Shown one piece after another: positions 41,418 through 52,899 of a stretch of DNA of 64,000 nt. The notes below the pieces were generated by a model. That model was not told the DNA's origin, did no database searches, and saw nothing but the letters and a program-made list of their open reading frames with translations. The number at the start of each line of letters is the position of its first letter. The stretch's first letter is position 1. Source of the DNA: Prorocentrum cordatum. Its lineage: Eukaryota > Sar > Dinophyceae > Prorocentrales > Prorocentraceae. The stretch spans positions 159,501-223,500 of the forward strand of contig CAUYUJ010016888.1 of NCBI GenBank assembly GCA_963575745.1, written 5' to 3'. The translations under genes and the position numbers were made by a program.

Positions 41418-41512
41418 TCCTCCTCCTCCTCCTCCTCCCCCTCCCCCTCCTCCTCCTCCTCCTCCCCCTCCTCCTCCTCCTCCTCTTCCTCTTCCTCCTC
41501 CTCCTCCTCCCC
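41418..41512. repeat. (TCC)n tract
   Basis: TCC tract with CCC and TTCC interruptions. Confidence 0.93.
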
Positions 41513-41607
41513 TTTCGACACCCGTATCCTCCTCTCGCCCGCCATGGGCACACCAACAACAATGATGCAATCTGGGCCGGCGGAGTGAGCGAGGCGATTA
41601 GTCAAAT

Positions 41608-42021
41608 AAGATGTTTGGCCTTCTCGCCTTTTCGGCTTTCCGACACTCCAAGACAGCCCAAGAAGCTCCCAAGACCGCCCCAAAACGGCCCAAGAGGCCT
41701 CTAAAAGGGCCCCAAGACGGCCGAAAACGGCCCCAAACGGGGCCCAATAATGGGAACACGATCCGAAAATCCGAGCCTTCCGCCCCAAGAAGCCTCCAGG
41801 AGATCCCAAGAGGCGCTCGTGAGGCCCTAAGAAGCCCCGAGGCCCTCAAGAGGCCCCCAAGAGGCCCAGAAGAGGCCCCAAGAGGCTCCAGAAAGGGCCC
41901 CCATAAGAAGCCTCCAAACCTGTCCAAGAGGCTTCCGAGAGGCCTCCCACGAGATCCCAACGAACACCCAATAGGCTCCATCCCCTAAGGCCATGATATA
42001 CAAAATTCTCGGTCTTTCAAG
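41608..42021. repeat. CAAGAGGCCC block 6, containing 192-bp direct repeat copy 1
   Basis: The core CCTTCTCGCCTTTTCGGC is at 41619. 41829-42021 is duplicated at 45794-45985 with about five differences and one single-base gap; both copies end CAAAATTCTCGGTCTTTCAA plus G. Confidence 0.8.
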
Positions 42022-42087
42022 GGGGGGTTCGTGTTCATGTGCTGGTACCCGCACTCTGGAGTGCCATCACGGAGCGCTTCACCGCCC

Positions 42088-42600
42088 TCACCATGAAGCT
42101 GCTGGTCTCAAAGAGGGGACCGACATAGCACAGCTCGATGAAGAGGAAGATGATGTCGCTGTTGCTGTCGGTGGAGTTGTTCTTGGGATTCCCGTACCGC
42201 TGCATGTTGTGGCTGCCGTCGTATCGAATGTGTCTTGGTCTGTCGGTTCCAAATTCAGATAGCAACCAACTCGGAGGCACTTTAGGAGCTTGGGTCGATC
42301 AGGATCTGCCTCGGCGAAGAAGTGCAGGTCGTGGTCGGCTCTCGCAGCTTGGTTGTGGTGGGTGATCTGTCTGTTATACAGTCCGATCAATCGTCCGCGC
42401 TCGATGTTATACTCTGGCAACTTTCCTTTCCAGGGGAATGGAAGGGGTCGGCCAGGGCATCTTGTTCTGGCTTTCTGAGTCCAGTATACACCCAAACGAG
42501 TTGATAGGTCCACCACCTCCTCGCATTTCTCGCACGTGAGAGTCTTGGTCTCGTCGTTCTTGAACTGCGTGTCAAAGTAGTGAAGTGCGGGGTCCTGCAA
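42088..42600 (-). CDS. Unrecognised frame with a C-x-x-C pair
   Basis: 170 codons, mixed composition, with LTCEKCEEVVDLSTRLGVYW near residue 22 and a Ser/Thr-rich tail. It lies just downstream of the LINE fragment stop in another frame and may be a continuation after a frameshift. No family recognised. Confidence 0.25.
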   Translation of the reverse strand: MQDPALHYFDTQFKNDETKTLTCEKCEEVVDLSTRLGVYWTQKARTRCPGRPLPFPWKGKLPEYNIERGRLIGLYNRQITHHNQAARADHDLHFFAEADPDRPKLLKCLRVGCYLNLEPTDQDTFDTTAATTCSGTGIPRTTPPTATATSSSSSSSCAMSVPSLRPAASW

Positions 42601-42610
42601 GGCAGCTCTG

Positions 42611-45600
42611 TTATGGAACAGTCGTTGTTCTCTTCCTCAAGAATCGGTTGGAGATTGATGATGACACGGCTGTCTCTGCGTCCGTGAATGTCGTAAACTT
42701 CCGCCACGTATTGTGATTTAACTTGTGCCCCGGAGCTTCGCGTGGTGCTTGTAAGCCTGACCCCGAGGGAGTGGAAGAAGAGGTCGCTGGAGAACTCGTG
42801 CTTCGTAGTCGACTCGAGGTCGGCGTGGTAGTTAGTGGAGTCGAGGCTGTCTGTGATGCTGCTCGTTGTGGTGGTGAAGCTGGTCGTGGTTGTTTGCCCC
42901 TTAATATGTGCAGTAGCTTCGGAGGAGGTGGTCCGTGGTCACAACTCAAGTTGCCTGTCCACAATGGTCGGGGATGAAAAGTCTCTGGGAAGAAGACGTT
43001 AGACCATGACTTCGTGTCGGGTTGTGTTGCGAACGAGCTGGCCCAGTTGAACAATAGTGAATTCGCCGTCTCGGGGCGTAGTGTCCGTAGTCTTCCTTGA
43101 ATACCTGTGCTCTTGGATAATCCTAGAGCCATGAGTTGTCGGCATTCTTTCATAGCTGGAAAGGCAGTCTGTGACTGCTTCGTGGCTTTGTGGCATGGCG
43201 TCGTGCTGGACTTCCTTCCCACCTTGGTGAACAAGTTGTTTGTGGCAGCTGAGGGCACCTTGGCTGGGGTACCTACCGAGGCCAGACGGCCGCCGCCCCC
43301 CCGTCTAGCGACAAACTCACCCGTAGCGGCCACAAAGTCCAATATGATAAGAATGTTTGCTGTCTGCGAGTTGGCTAAGGTCTCAAACTTCCCCGTCTCT
43401 GCCGTGTAGGTTGGGTTCGAATCTATCCAGCTAGTTGACCAATACCAGAAGAGAGGTTCTAACAGAGATACATTCCAGATCCATTCGCACTTCGTGACGT
43501 TGATGCCCTCGAAGCTCGTGTTGGCGAGTGGTGGCTGGCTGCCTGTTGTCGGGCGTGGTTCCCACCAGTACTGTGGGAAGACCTTCTCCTTGGTGGCGGT
43601 GGCTGTTGGGATGGCAGGAGGACTGACGGCAAGACATGCGGCAGGACATGCGGCAGCTTGGTGCTGCTTCCCCTCGCCTCTGTGAGGTGGGGCTAGGGCG
43701 TTAACGCGCCCTTCGCACGGGTCCTCAGAGTCGTTGTCAGTTCTGAGGACCCGTATAATTGGCGTAGCCGTTGACCCTGTAGACCGTGTTGACCCAGGCG
43801 TCGAACTGACTTGTGGCGAAGTCGTCGTCGGCGTCGTCTTGGTACGGAGTCTTCTGCTTGTTGGTGGACTGGCAAGGAGAGCGAGGTCCCCATGTTGATG
43901 CGGTAGTGGTGGCAACTGATCCTGATCTTCTCCATTCATGCTGCCTCCCAGACCGGAGACGTCTTCCTCCTCCTCATACAGATAGTCGGGAGCAGTCTCA
44001 GCCTGGTCGATCATGGCTTCTGATTGATCAAGAAATTCTTGTACTGCTGCTCCGCGATGTTTGCGGCCCCAGCGGGGCACGCTCTCCGTGGCGCGAGCTT
44101 GTATGATGTCCAGGAGGTAGCTTTGGACTCGCTTGCCGATCTTGATTCTGTGCTGTGACTTCTCCACCCAGGCGGAAGGTAAAGCATGAGCACGAGCTCC
44201 CTCCACTGCAAGTGTGTCCGCTGCCTCGTTGTGTAATCTGTCGGAAGTGGCCTGAGCGGTCTCTCCCTGTCGTTGTTCAGCAGTCTGGTGTGACTTCACT
44301 TTCTTGGTCTTGAAGTTCTCCCTGCCTTTTGTCTCAATCGCGAATCGAATTCTACGCCAAAGATCTGCATGAAAACGAAACTTATGGGGTCGCCCTTGAA
44401 TGATTGATTCTAAACCCTTTTGTACATATGAATTATCTACAAGGTACACCTGACGACTCCATGACCATGCTGTCCACCCGAGTGCAGCCCTGATTGCCGC
44501 CCTCTGGGCGTTTTGTACAGGGCCCACCAGTGGCCATGAAACGTTGTGGCTGTGATTTGCACCGCAATATAATCCAGCTCCCGCTCTGCGAAGTCGGTGA
44601 TCAGCTTGCCCGTGAGGCGCAGCACCGTCCCCTGCTACTTTCAGGTGCCCGTCCGAGTCTTCGGACATCTGGTCGTCGGAGTTCTCTACAGGTGGTGGAG
44701 GTTCGGTGTCCTCCAGCTGGGTAGTCAATGATGCAAATCGGTCGTCTAAGTCGGGATCATCCAATATGATGCCGGCAAGCTTGGTGGCGTTGGGTAGAGT
44801 GACAACCTCGGATTCTGATACGTCGTCCCAAAGGATACTACGTAAACGATCCCAGTGGCTGCATTCCCAGAATATATGGAATAGCGTCTCCGCTTTCATG
44901 AGACAGAAAGGGCAGAGGTCGCTTTCTTGGTAGCCTGCTTTCTTCATAATGACACCTGTGAGCAGCCCTCCAGCCCAGAGAAGTTTGCATGCCGCCCGTC
45001 GCCCGTGGGACCATGCGTACTTGCAGGTGAGCTCTGGGTGGCCTGGTGTGTCATTGAGTCTCGTGGTTCTCTTTCTCCGTCGGCGATACCCAGCTACTGT
45101 GGCTTCGTAGTCGATGCCCATGTCGGGGATGCCTTCGTGCTCTGGTCGGAGATGTGATGGTTTGGTGGCCGTCTTGGCTGTATGTATTTGGTGCTTCCAA
45201 ACTTTGCGTCGGATGTCTTGTCGTAGGAGGTGGCAGAAGAGCAGATTGTCGCCTTTGACCAAGTGGAGCGTACCGCCGCGCGGGCGTCGGATGCCCAGGT
45301 CGTCCGATGGGGTCCATCCCAGGTCCCTGCATATCTGAAGATATACCGTCACAGGCCCATGTGCTTGTGCTGCTCGTTCAAGATTGTTGAGAGCCGCTGA
45401 GAGCGTACGTGTGAATAGCTTCTGCAGGGAATCTCGTTGTTGAAGGAGTCGTCGTAGTACAATCACAACGCGGTGCCGAGTCGCCTGCCAGGGGTCGATC
45501 AAATGACCGTGAGCTGCCAATGTCATTGTGGTGGCTCGCGTCTTCCACATCGTTCTCCCTGCATAGAGTACGCTGTGGAGTCGTGATGCGAGGTGCTGGA

Positions 45601-45770
45601 GGCTCGTGGGGTTAGGAAGGTGACCTTTGACCCCGTAGTAACCCACAGGAGCGGCGTAGAGAGTTAGTGTCTGGTCACGAAAGTCGAAAGATCTGGGACC
45701 TCTGTCGATACGTGAGATCACCAACTTCATCTTGTCGAGGCGTGTCTGAGATAGAGCTTGTCGTGCTGCT
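42611..45770 (-). pseudogene. LINE zinc domain and RNase H with C-terminal extension
   Basis: A continuous minus frame (it extends to 46132, but the first 120 codons are repeat sequence). It begins with the region after the RT palm (SFDFRDQTLTLYAAPVGYYG), then a zinc-binding domain, SDLCPFCLMKAETLFHIFWE followed by C (C-x-x-C…H…C). RNase H follows: VYLVDNSYVQKGLE (Asp), KTKKVKSHQTAEQ and LHNEAADTLAVEGA (Asp). The position usually holding Glu reads VQNAQRAAIRAAL, so the catalytic Glu seems to be Gln. About 400 further residues are unrecognised, Thr/Ser/Pro-rich, with WSTSWIDSNPTYTAE-like sequence. The upstream endonuclease and RT are missing. Confidence 0.7.
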
Positions 45771-45793
45771 TGTGCTCCAACCGTCCCATTGCC

Positions 45794-45985
45794 AAGAAGC
45801 CCCGAGGCCCTCAAGAGGCCCCCAAGAGGCCCAGAAGAGGCCCCAAGAGGCTCCAGAAAGGGCCCCCTAAGAAGCCTCCAAACCTGTCCAAGAGGCTCCC
45901 GAGAGGCCTCCCACGAGTTCCCAACGAACACCCAATAGGCTTCATCCCCTAAGGCCATAATATACAAAATTCTCGGTCTTTCAAG
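45794..45985. repeat. 192-bp direct repeat copy 2
   Basis: Partner of 41829-42021. Confidence 0.9.
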
Positions 45986-46555
45986 CACGGTGTTCCCGCT
46001 GAAGCGTTGGTCGCATTTCCGGATCGGCGCTGTGCTCCCATCGTTCACCCATGCGCGCGGCTCGTTCCTCGTCGCTGCCGTTGCCTCCGTTTTCGTCCTC
46101 AGCCTTCCTCTGATCCTCCTGATCCCCCACATCCATTCTCCTGTTACTGCTGCTGCCCCCCTCCCACCTCATCATACTGCTTCCTCCGGCTCATCCGCCA
46201 CCACATCCCAGCCCGATGTGCAAAGCACCCCCATTTCACCTGATTGAGCATCGCACGATGTGGCTAGTTCAGGGATCGAGGTCATCTAGGACAACAGTCG
46301 GCGGACAGACACGAATTCGGCGCAATGGCACGGGACGAATGGGAAGGGTAAGATGTCAGATGCGGCGTGGGCGCACCGCGCTTTCCTCTGCCCCCCCCCC
46401 ACTTCACACATCCATGATGACTGCTACTCCCCTCTCTCGAAGAGGAAAAGGGAGGGAAAGGACAAAGAGGAGGAGGAGGATGATGATGAGGAGGAGGTGG
46501 AAGAGGGGGTAGAAGAGGGGGTGGAGGAGGATAATCATAGTTGTTATTTTTGTTG
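45986..46555. repeat. Dispersed repeat copies and purine tract
   Basis: 45990-46035 holds a GTTCCCGCTGAAGCGTTGG word of the family seen at 11895 and 46900. 46300-46385 matches 59570-59660 and the reverse of 11560-11640. A GGA/GAT tract follows at 46460-46530. Confidence 0.6.
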
Positions 46556-46632
46556 TTATCTCTCTCTTTCTCTTTCTCTTTCTCTTTCTCTTTCTCTCTC
46601 TCTCTCTATCTCTCTCCCTCTCTCTCTCTCTC
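46556..46632. repeat. (CT)n/(CTTT)n microsatellite
   Basis: Pyrimidine-only CTCTTT and CT repeats. Confidence 0.95.
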
Positions 46633-46724
46633 CTGGCACTGTCTTTTCGTGGCGCGGCCTCTCCCGCGTTCTGCTCCACGCGCGCACATCTGACTTCTTC
46701 AAGTTGCCTGTGGTCCTGCATGTG

Positions 46725-47045
46725 TTTTTTTCCAGGATGGCGCTTAGCTTTTAACCCACAAGTGGCACTCCCATTGTAATATTGGCCTACGCTCATAATC
46801 GCAATGGAGCTTCGGACGGTCTTAGCCATCCCAACCGGGGCTCCCACTGAAACGCTTGCTTCATTTCTAACTCGCCAACGAGCTTCGGAATGCCTTGAGC
46901 TAATCAAGATGGTGCTCCCGCTGCAGCGATGGCTCCATTTCAAAAAAAAGCGCGTTGGCATCATTTCTGACTCGCCATAAAGCTTAGAAGCGTCTCTGGT
47001 CAGACAAGATGGTGCTCCCGCTGCAGCGTTGGTCCCATTCCTAAA
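46725..47045. repeat. About 105-bp tandem repeat, three copies
   Basis: Units share AAGATGGTGCTCCCGCTGCA, GCGTTGGTCCCATTTC and CTCGCCA…GAGCTT in order. The last two copies are clear, the first is weak. Confidence 0.7.
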
Positions 47046-47166
47046 ACCACCAATTACCCCCCGCTCCGATTGCGCATCGCACGATAACGTTTTTTTTGGG
47101 AATCGAATTCCTATGCGGCACTCACCCCAGGCGGCATTGTTTATTTGCCGGAGATAACCCAAGGAT

Positions 47167-47392
47167 GGGAGGAGGAGGAGGAGGAGGAGGAGGAGGAGGA
47201 GGAGGAGGAGGAGGAGGAGGAAGAGGAGGAAGAGGAGGAGGGGGAGGAGGAGGAGGAGGAGGAGGAGGAGGAAGAGGAGGAGGGGGAGGAGGAAGAGGAG
47301 GAGGAGGAGGAAAGGGGGGGAGGAGAAGGAAAAGGAGGAGGAAGAGGAGGAGGAGGAGGAGGGGCAGGAGGAGGAGGAGGAGAATGAGGTCG
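47167..47392. repeat. (GGA)n tract
   Basis: GGA tract with GGGG and AAGG interruptions. On the minus strand it is a (TCC)n tract following the 3' end of the next LINE. Confidence 0.95.
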
Positions 47393-47589
47393 GGGGGGAA
47401 ATGGCGGCCGAATAGTATAACCTTGTCGATTTGGGCAGCCCCGCGCGTGCCCGCGCGCGCCACTGCTCCGCGCTCCCATCCGGGCCCCTGGCCGACCGAC
47501 AAGGTCAGGGCTATCCAAAGGGAGAGGATTTTGTTTCGCGCTCCACTGCCGCTAGACCCCCTCTTCAGGGGGCCCTCTGCTTCACCTCC

Positions 47590-48723
47590 CTACTGTACAG
47601 TCCAGGGAGACGGGGGGAATCTGACATCCTTCTCCCTCTGGATCTGCTGTGGGTGCCTGCCTGGCGAGAAATATTTCCAGGCAGCGTGGCCCGCCCCCGT
47701 CTTAGACGAGGCACAGGGGGCACCCGACTTCATCGCGCGGCCCCCTGTGCTGTAAAAACCGCATCTACGACAGACGCAGAGGAAGGAGCCATCCGAGCAG
47801 TCCACAACCGCGCAGTGGTGGCCGTTCTGCTCGATAAGACTGGGGCTGAGCTTTGGTGGGACAACACATCCGCCAAGAGGAGGACAAACAACACCTCGCC
47901 TTCCTCGCAGACATACCATGCACTGCCAAAACTCTCCCGTCCAAGCCCACACGTGGGCCTCAAACTCCGAGGGTCTCTCGTCTCTCGGAGGCCGGATGAA
48001 TTCAGCTTGCGAAGCGTCGGGGCGAGGCCACTTCGGTAGCAGCTTCGCCGTAAGTAAAATGATAGATCTGGCTATCTTGACTGAGCGATCGGTGCTCTGC
48101 AAAGCCTCAGGCTCCGCCTGAGGGTGAAGGTATGCTCCTCTCTTGGCCGCTGTGTCGGCCAGCTGGTTGCCAGTTCTGCGCCGTCGCTCTAGCGCAGAGA
48201 TGCCTTCCTCGCCCAGATCTTTGTGCGCCGAAGCTTTGGCCAGGCCTTCTAGACGAGGCCCCGCGCCCGAGGCGGCTTCGAGCACAGAGCCAGCGTGGGC
48301 CGTTTGCCCCCCGAGGCGGCCCCTAGGAGCCCGAGAAGCCACGGAAGCAACAGAGGCATACTCGGAATGTAGCACGGACTGCCCGTCTAGGTTGGCACCT
48401 GCAGCAGCCAGGCTAGAGAATTCTCCCGCTTGTTGGGTTTGAAGCAAATGGGCCCATGCGGGCCCTTGCACGCGGGCCAACGTGTGACCTTGGTCAGGCA
48501 ACATCACAAACGCCCAACCGGCCCTGGAGAACTTACGGATTTTGGAGTAAAAGCAACTGCCGTCTAAAAACACATTTCCTTGGTACCTAACAGACTCGGG
48601 CCCAGGATACTCCAAACCAGAGCTCGGGAATCCTTGTTGGGAGTGTTCCACAGTCGCGCCAACCATCCCATCTTGCTTGCGAGGGGCCATCAACCAGGTC
48701 TCCAGGGTGAGCGAACGCACCAA
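47590..48723 (-). pseudogene. LINE B RNase H
   Basis: A 377-codon frame. GNVFLDGSCFYSKI supplies the first Asp (D-G-S), AGEFSSLAAAGANLDGQSVL the helix Glu, LHSEYASVASVASRAP the second acidic position, and RRTGNQLADTAAKRGAYL the last Asp (N-x-x-A-D). After it, a Cys-rich segment (WQCMVCLRGRRGV, VDCSDGSFLCVCRRCGFYST) looks like a C-terminal zinc-binding tail. The frame is open but the upstream RT is in another frame. Confidence 0.65.
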
Positions 48724-48866
48724 TGAGGAAATTGATCAGGCCGGAGGAATTGTTCATGAGGGCCTCCTTGGCCCACAGGATCACATCAGTCCCGACCAGC
48801 TCAGCTCGCTCGTCTTGGCAGGCCTCGCACTACCAGAGACGGTGAAGCATGCTGCCCACCTCAGTT

Positions 48867-50628
48867 CTACAAATAACACAATGGGGGCTGACCTGGTAGC
48901 CGCACCTCAGCGCACGCGAGTTGGTCCAGATAGCATTGCAGACAACGGCACTCAGGGAACCCTTTTTCCTCGGCCGACAATGTTTCCGAGCGGGGGCCAG
49001 CCGCGGCGAAACCCAAACAGAGGCGACCCGATCCCGACAGCTCGGGGGGAGTGCGGTCGGGGGTTAACTGCTCGCTGGGGCAAGCTAAGTCCGCGTCGAC
49101 CTCTGGAGCAGCAAGACCGCAGAACAGCCCACTTTTGACCAGCTTGTGGTGTGCAGACCCCTCCAGCTGGCGAAGAACAGCCTGCCTTGGCAGCGCCTTG
49201 AACATGGCGGGCGACTGCGGGGTGCAAGGGATTTCGCGGCCCATGTCGCCAACAAAAGCTGCAATATTCTTCATGCCCCATCCTGTCCTCTTGAGACTCA
49301 TGAGCATCGCGCTCATGGGCCCCGAAACCTTCCCCCAAGTAGCAGTCTGCTGACGGCTAGCGAAAACGCTCTCCCAGGGCGCGCGCATCGTGGCCCAGTC
49401 GATGGCCCCCTGGAAATCAAGCGTCCGAAGAAGCCATATTTCTGTGACATATCGAAGGATGGGGGCAACAGGGCCGCACCAAACAGGGCCCCTTTCCACG
49501 GGCGAAAACACAATGAGAGAACGTCTCGCCGCGTCGGGCTTGCTAGCGCTGGCAGCCGTGCGCCTGGGGCCGTGCACTTCGCCGTCGGTGAGGCCTTGGA
49601 CCTCGCGTCCAAAGATGTAGCCAGTCATCGGCCCCGCAACGAAAACCTTCGCTGCTTCCCTGCCGCAGTGATACCGTATCTTCATCGACCTCTTGGCCTT
49701 CCTGAGCGTCTTCCTCTTCCTCCCCTTCCTCTTGCGCATTCTCCCTTTTCCCATCCTGAAAGCCTTTCCTGCCGTGTCGCCACATCCAAGGTTAACGGCG
49801 GAGGCCTCCAGCGCTCCGAACTGGCCCAGGTCAGCCTCCAGCTGCTTGCTGAGAGCATGGCGCGACCAGACGAGGGCCACTTTGCCCAGCGCAACAGGAC
49901 CTCCAAGCATCTGCCTGCTGCCAACGAGGAGCAAAGCGGCCGTGTTCAGGATAGATTCGCGCACAAAGGACCTCGAACCGATGGCAGATAGACTGGTGTC
50001 ATCGATATAGGCATCGAAAGAAGTGAACTCCTTTGCTTCTCGATCGATGGTCTGCAGGTTGAACGACCGAGGGACATTGTCGAAGGCGTGCGTCCAGCGC
50101 GTGCACCCGAATGGGAGTAGTAGCCATACTGCATCCAACAATGATACCACGAGTGGCATACAGAGGGCCGACCGCGACCCCCGGGAGGCAAACATATATC
50201 GAATAACGATATGCGGCGAGACACAGGTGTGGGATGCCCAGGGGGAACTGATGTTTGCGACCACGAATTCCGAGGGCTTCGAGATCGATTAACTCGTAGT
50301 ACTGAGACATGTTCCAAAGAACTGTGGCCGCGCAGAAGCCTTTCCGAACTCCTGCTTCGGACCTGAACGCCTGGCGCCAGACGCAGTCGAGGGCGCCCCT
50401 GTGTTCTCCAGCGGCCCAGTCGCCCCTGGAGAACCTGGCCCCACTGGCCTCCACCAGAGGCCTGCGAGCCCGCCCCCCGGAGGCGAAAGGCCGAAGGAAA
50501 AAAAAAACGCCGATGAGGCGAACGCCCCCCTTTTCCCTGGCCGGGGGGGCCACCAGGGCAGCAGACAGCCGAGCAAGAAGGATGCCCGACCGTTCCGACA
50601 GAGAAGGAATCGCACCGAACACCTCCAA
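48867..50628 (-). pseudogene. LINE B reverse transcriptase, frameshifted
   Basis: Frame one (50628-49999): GVRLIGVFFFLRPF (fingers), GFCAATVLWNMSQYYELID (motif A; Asn where catalytic Asp is expected) and ATRGIIVGCSMATTPIRVHA (motif B). Frame two (50264-48867): AFDNVPRSFN, then FDAYIDDTSLSAIGS (catalytic YIDD box) and LGKVALVWSRHALSK, followed by GCGPVAPILRYVTEIWLLR-like thumb/connection sequence. A single shift near 50.1 kb separates motifs B and C. The frameshift and motif A change both argue for a dead copy. Confidence 0.75.
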
Positions 50629-50654
50629 ACCGAAGTCGCTCAGGTGCTGGAAGT

Positions 50655-50985
50655 AGGAGGGGGGGGGGGGGGGGGAGGAGGAGAGGAGGAGGAGGAGGAG
50701 GAGGAGGAGGAGGAGGAGGAGGGGAGGAGGAGGGGAGGAGGAGGAGGAGGAGGAGGAGGAGGAGGAGGAGGAGGAGGAAGGAGGAGGAGGAGGAGGGGAG
50801 GAGGAGGAGGAGGAGGAGGAGGGAGGAGGAGGAGGAGGAGGAGGAGGAGGAGGAGGAGGGGGGCGAGGAGGAGGAGGAGGAGAAGGAGGATGAGGAGGAG
50901 GAGGAGGACGGGGAGGAGAAGGAGGAAGAGGAAAAAGAGGAGGAGGAGGAAGAGGAGGAGGAGGAGGAGGAGGAGAAAGAGGGCA
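50655..50985. repeat. (GGA)n tract, 330 bp
   Basis: The longest GGA tract in the window, preceded by a G17 run at 50658-50675. Confidence 0.97.
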
Positions 50986-51239
50986 CTGGAGGCACTGACG
51001 ATGCGAACGCTATACCGCTGAATGTTTTTTTGGCGCGCGGCCGACGCGCCGCGGCCAGCCTCGAGAAACTCTCGCCTTCCCGAGGTCTCCCAGGCGAGGC
51101 AGGCCCACAAGGGCCGCGCCAGGCCACCAAAAGCTCAACCCGAACAGGCCCGCGAGGCTAACGCCCCAAACCCAGCCCCCAGGGCGCCCCGCACGACCCG
51201 CGGAGACGCGGACAGGCGGGGGGGGATCTTGAAGGCCCC

Positions 51240-52536
51240 TCAAGCCTGCAGGGCCCCTGCATGCGAAGACCCGCGCGCAGGGCCCCCCACCTCGTAGTTC
51301 GACTCCTCCGAGCCGCTCTGCAGGGCCCCTGCGCGCGAAGACCCGCGCGCAGGGCTCCCCATCTCGCTGTGCGCCTCCCTCGAGCCGCTCCCGAAATGCT
51401 TCCACGTGCAGTGGGGGAAGGCCTGGGCGGTGATCCCTGCCTCCGCGGCCCACTCCTGGAGCTCCTCCTTCGGCGACGCCTCCAGGAAGTCCACCAGGCT
51501 CTCGGGCGTGAGAACCTTAAGGCCGCCCTCCTGTTTCTCCTCCAGCGTCTGAAAGGCTGGCGCTGCGGGCAGCCCCCCAAGTTTTTCCTCCTGCTTCTCT
51601 TCCATCGTCGGAAAGGCTGGCACTGCTGGCAGCACCCCTAGCTTTCCCTTCTTCTCTTTCTTGTCCTTCTTGTCGTCGCTGACGCCGAAGGTCGCCGCGA
51701 TCGCGTCGGCGTCGCGCCTCTGCTGCGCCTTCCTGCGCGCGCGCTCCCTGGCCTCCTTCGCGAAGGTCTCGCTGTTGAGGGCGACCGGCAGGGCCCGCGT
51801 CTCCTCCATCTTCATCCTGCACTCCTCTTGGTAGATGGCATCCTCCTCATCGCCTATGTCATGTCACTCCGTCACCGAGCAGCCGACGTACCGGGCCCCC
51901 CTGCTCATGAGCCCGCCGTTGCACCGGAGCACCTGCGACCAGCTGCTGATCGCTTGCAGCTGCCCTAGTCCACCACGCGTGCCTCCCTGGTATCCTCATT
52001 GCTTTTCTTCTCCTAATTTCCTTCTTCTCCTTCTTGGCCTTCCCTCGGCTGTTCTCGTTGGCTCCCAGCCACTCCGTGGGCGGCGTCTCCTGCCTGGTGT
52101 GGTTGTCCGCCTCCTCGGCCGAGCGCCACTCCCTGCTCCGCGAGCGCAGCCTGGCCGCGCGATGCGCTGGCGGCGGCGCCTGGGGCGGAGTCCACAGCCC
52201 TGGCGGAGGCGAAGGCGGCGCCGCCCTGCTGGCCGACCCGATGTCCTCGATCGCCATCGTGGCCTGGGCCGGCCTGACCGCCGTCGACGGCGTCCGCGGC
52301 CTCGCCTCGGCGGGGACAACCGCCGCCACCGCCGCTGCCACCGCCGCCGAAACCGCAGCGGCCGTGGCTGCCTCCACCATGTCGAGGACCCTCGAGTCGC
52401 TCCCACCAGAGGGGGGCGGCCTGGGTAACCTCGTCTCCCAACCCGATTGCCTCCGCGGGGCGCCGTCGGCCGTGCTGCCACACCATGGCATGGGGGCCTC
52501 CGTGGCTCTCGCGAGCTGCGCCCCTTTCAGGTGCAC
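51240..52536 (-). pseudogene. LINE ORF1-like region, two frames
   Basis: Frame one (52536-51859) contains an Ala-rich helix, MVEAATAAAVSAAVAAAVAA, and a basic Lys/Arg segment. Frame two (51815-51240) begins MKMEETRALPVALNSETFAK, has a basic helix ERARRKAQQRRDADAIA, a possible C/H patch and an internal repeat (SPARGSSRAGALQS and GPARGSSHAGALQA). Such helix-plus-basic proteins are typical of LINE ORF1. No catalytic motif; the assignment rests on position and composition. Confidence 0.4.
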
Positions 52537-52544
52537 TCGCGAAC

Positions 52545-52612
52545 GCCCCCCCCCCCCCCCCCCCCCCCTGGGAACCCCGGGGCCGAAAAAGGGCTAGGGG
52601 GGGGGGGGGGGT
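52545..52612. repeat. Poly-C and poly-G runs
   Basis: C20-like run at 52549-52569 and a G16 run at 52597-52612 within 70 bp, able to pair with each other. Confidence 0.95.
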
Positions 52613-52899
52613 ATTCCAGGATATTCCAAAGGAGGGACATCGAAGGTCCCGCATTGACTCGCATTACTGCAGGGCTCGGCTGTGCACCGCATCTCTCGCA
52701 GTTTTCGGGGGCCCCGACGGGTGGGGGTACCTGCCCGACAAAATGCGTGCCAGATTATGCTTCCCCTTGGGGGTGAGCTTGCAAACTTTCAGAAACTGTC
52801 GGGGGTCGGTGGTGCAACTAAAACCACAGGTGCTACATGATGTAAGACAATACTTACTCCAGTACTGCAGGGTATGAGACGGATGGAGCACTTTGCCAC

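Larger units (their letters stand above)
42022..45793 (-). mobile_element. LINE fragment flanked by 192-bp direct repeats
   Basis: 3.77 kb between the two direct repeats. It contains the post-RT, zinc and RNase H parts of a LINE on the minus strand but no endonuclease or RT palm. The flanking repeats could be a terminal duplication or chance insertion between two copies of a dispersed repeat. Confidence 0.6.
47590..52540 (-). mobile_element. Rearranged LINE copy B
   Basis: In minus order: ORF1-like region (52.5-51.2 kb), a 330-bp (TCC)n tract, an RT palm (50.6-49.9) and an RNase H (48.7-47.6). I see no endonuclease. Either one LINE disrupted by a microsatellite or two pieces side by side. 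Confidence 0.6.

Noticed and set aside
42611-46132. Full 1173-codon frame taken as one intact gene
   Set aside because: The first 120 codons are the 192-bp repeat and a dispersed repeat. The LINE similarity begins after 45.77 kb, and the endonuclease and RT are missing.
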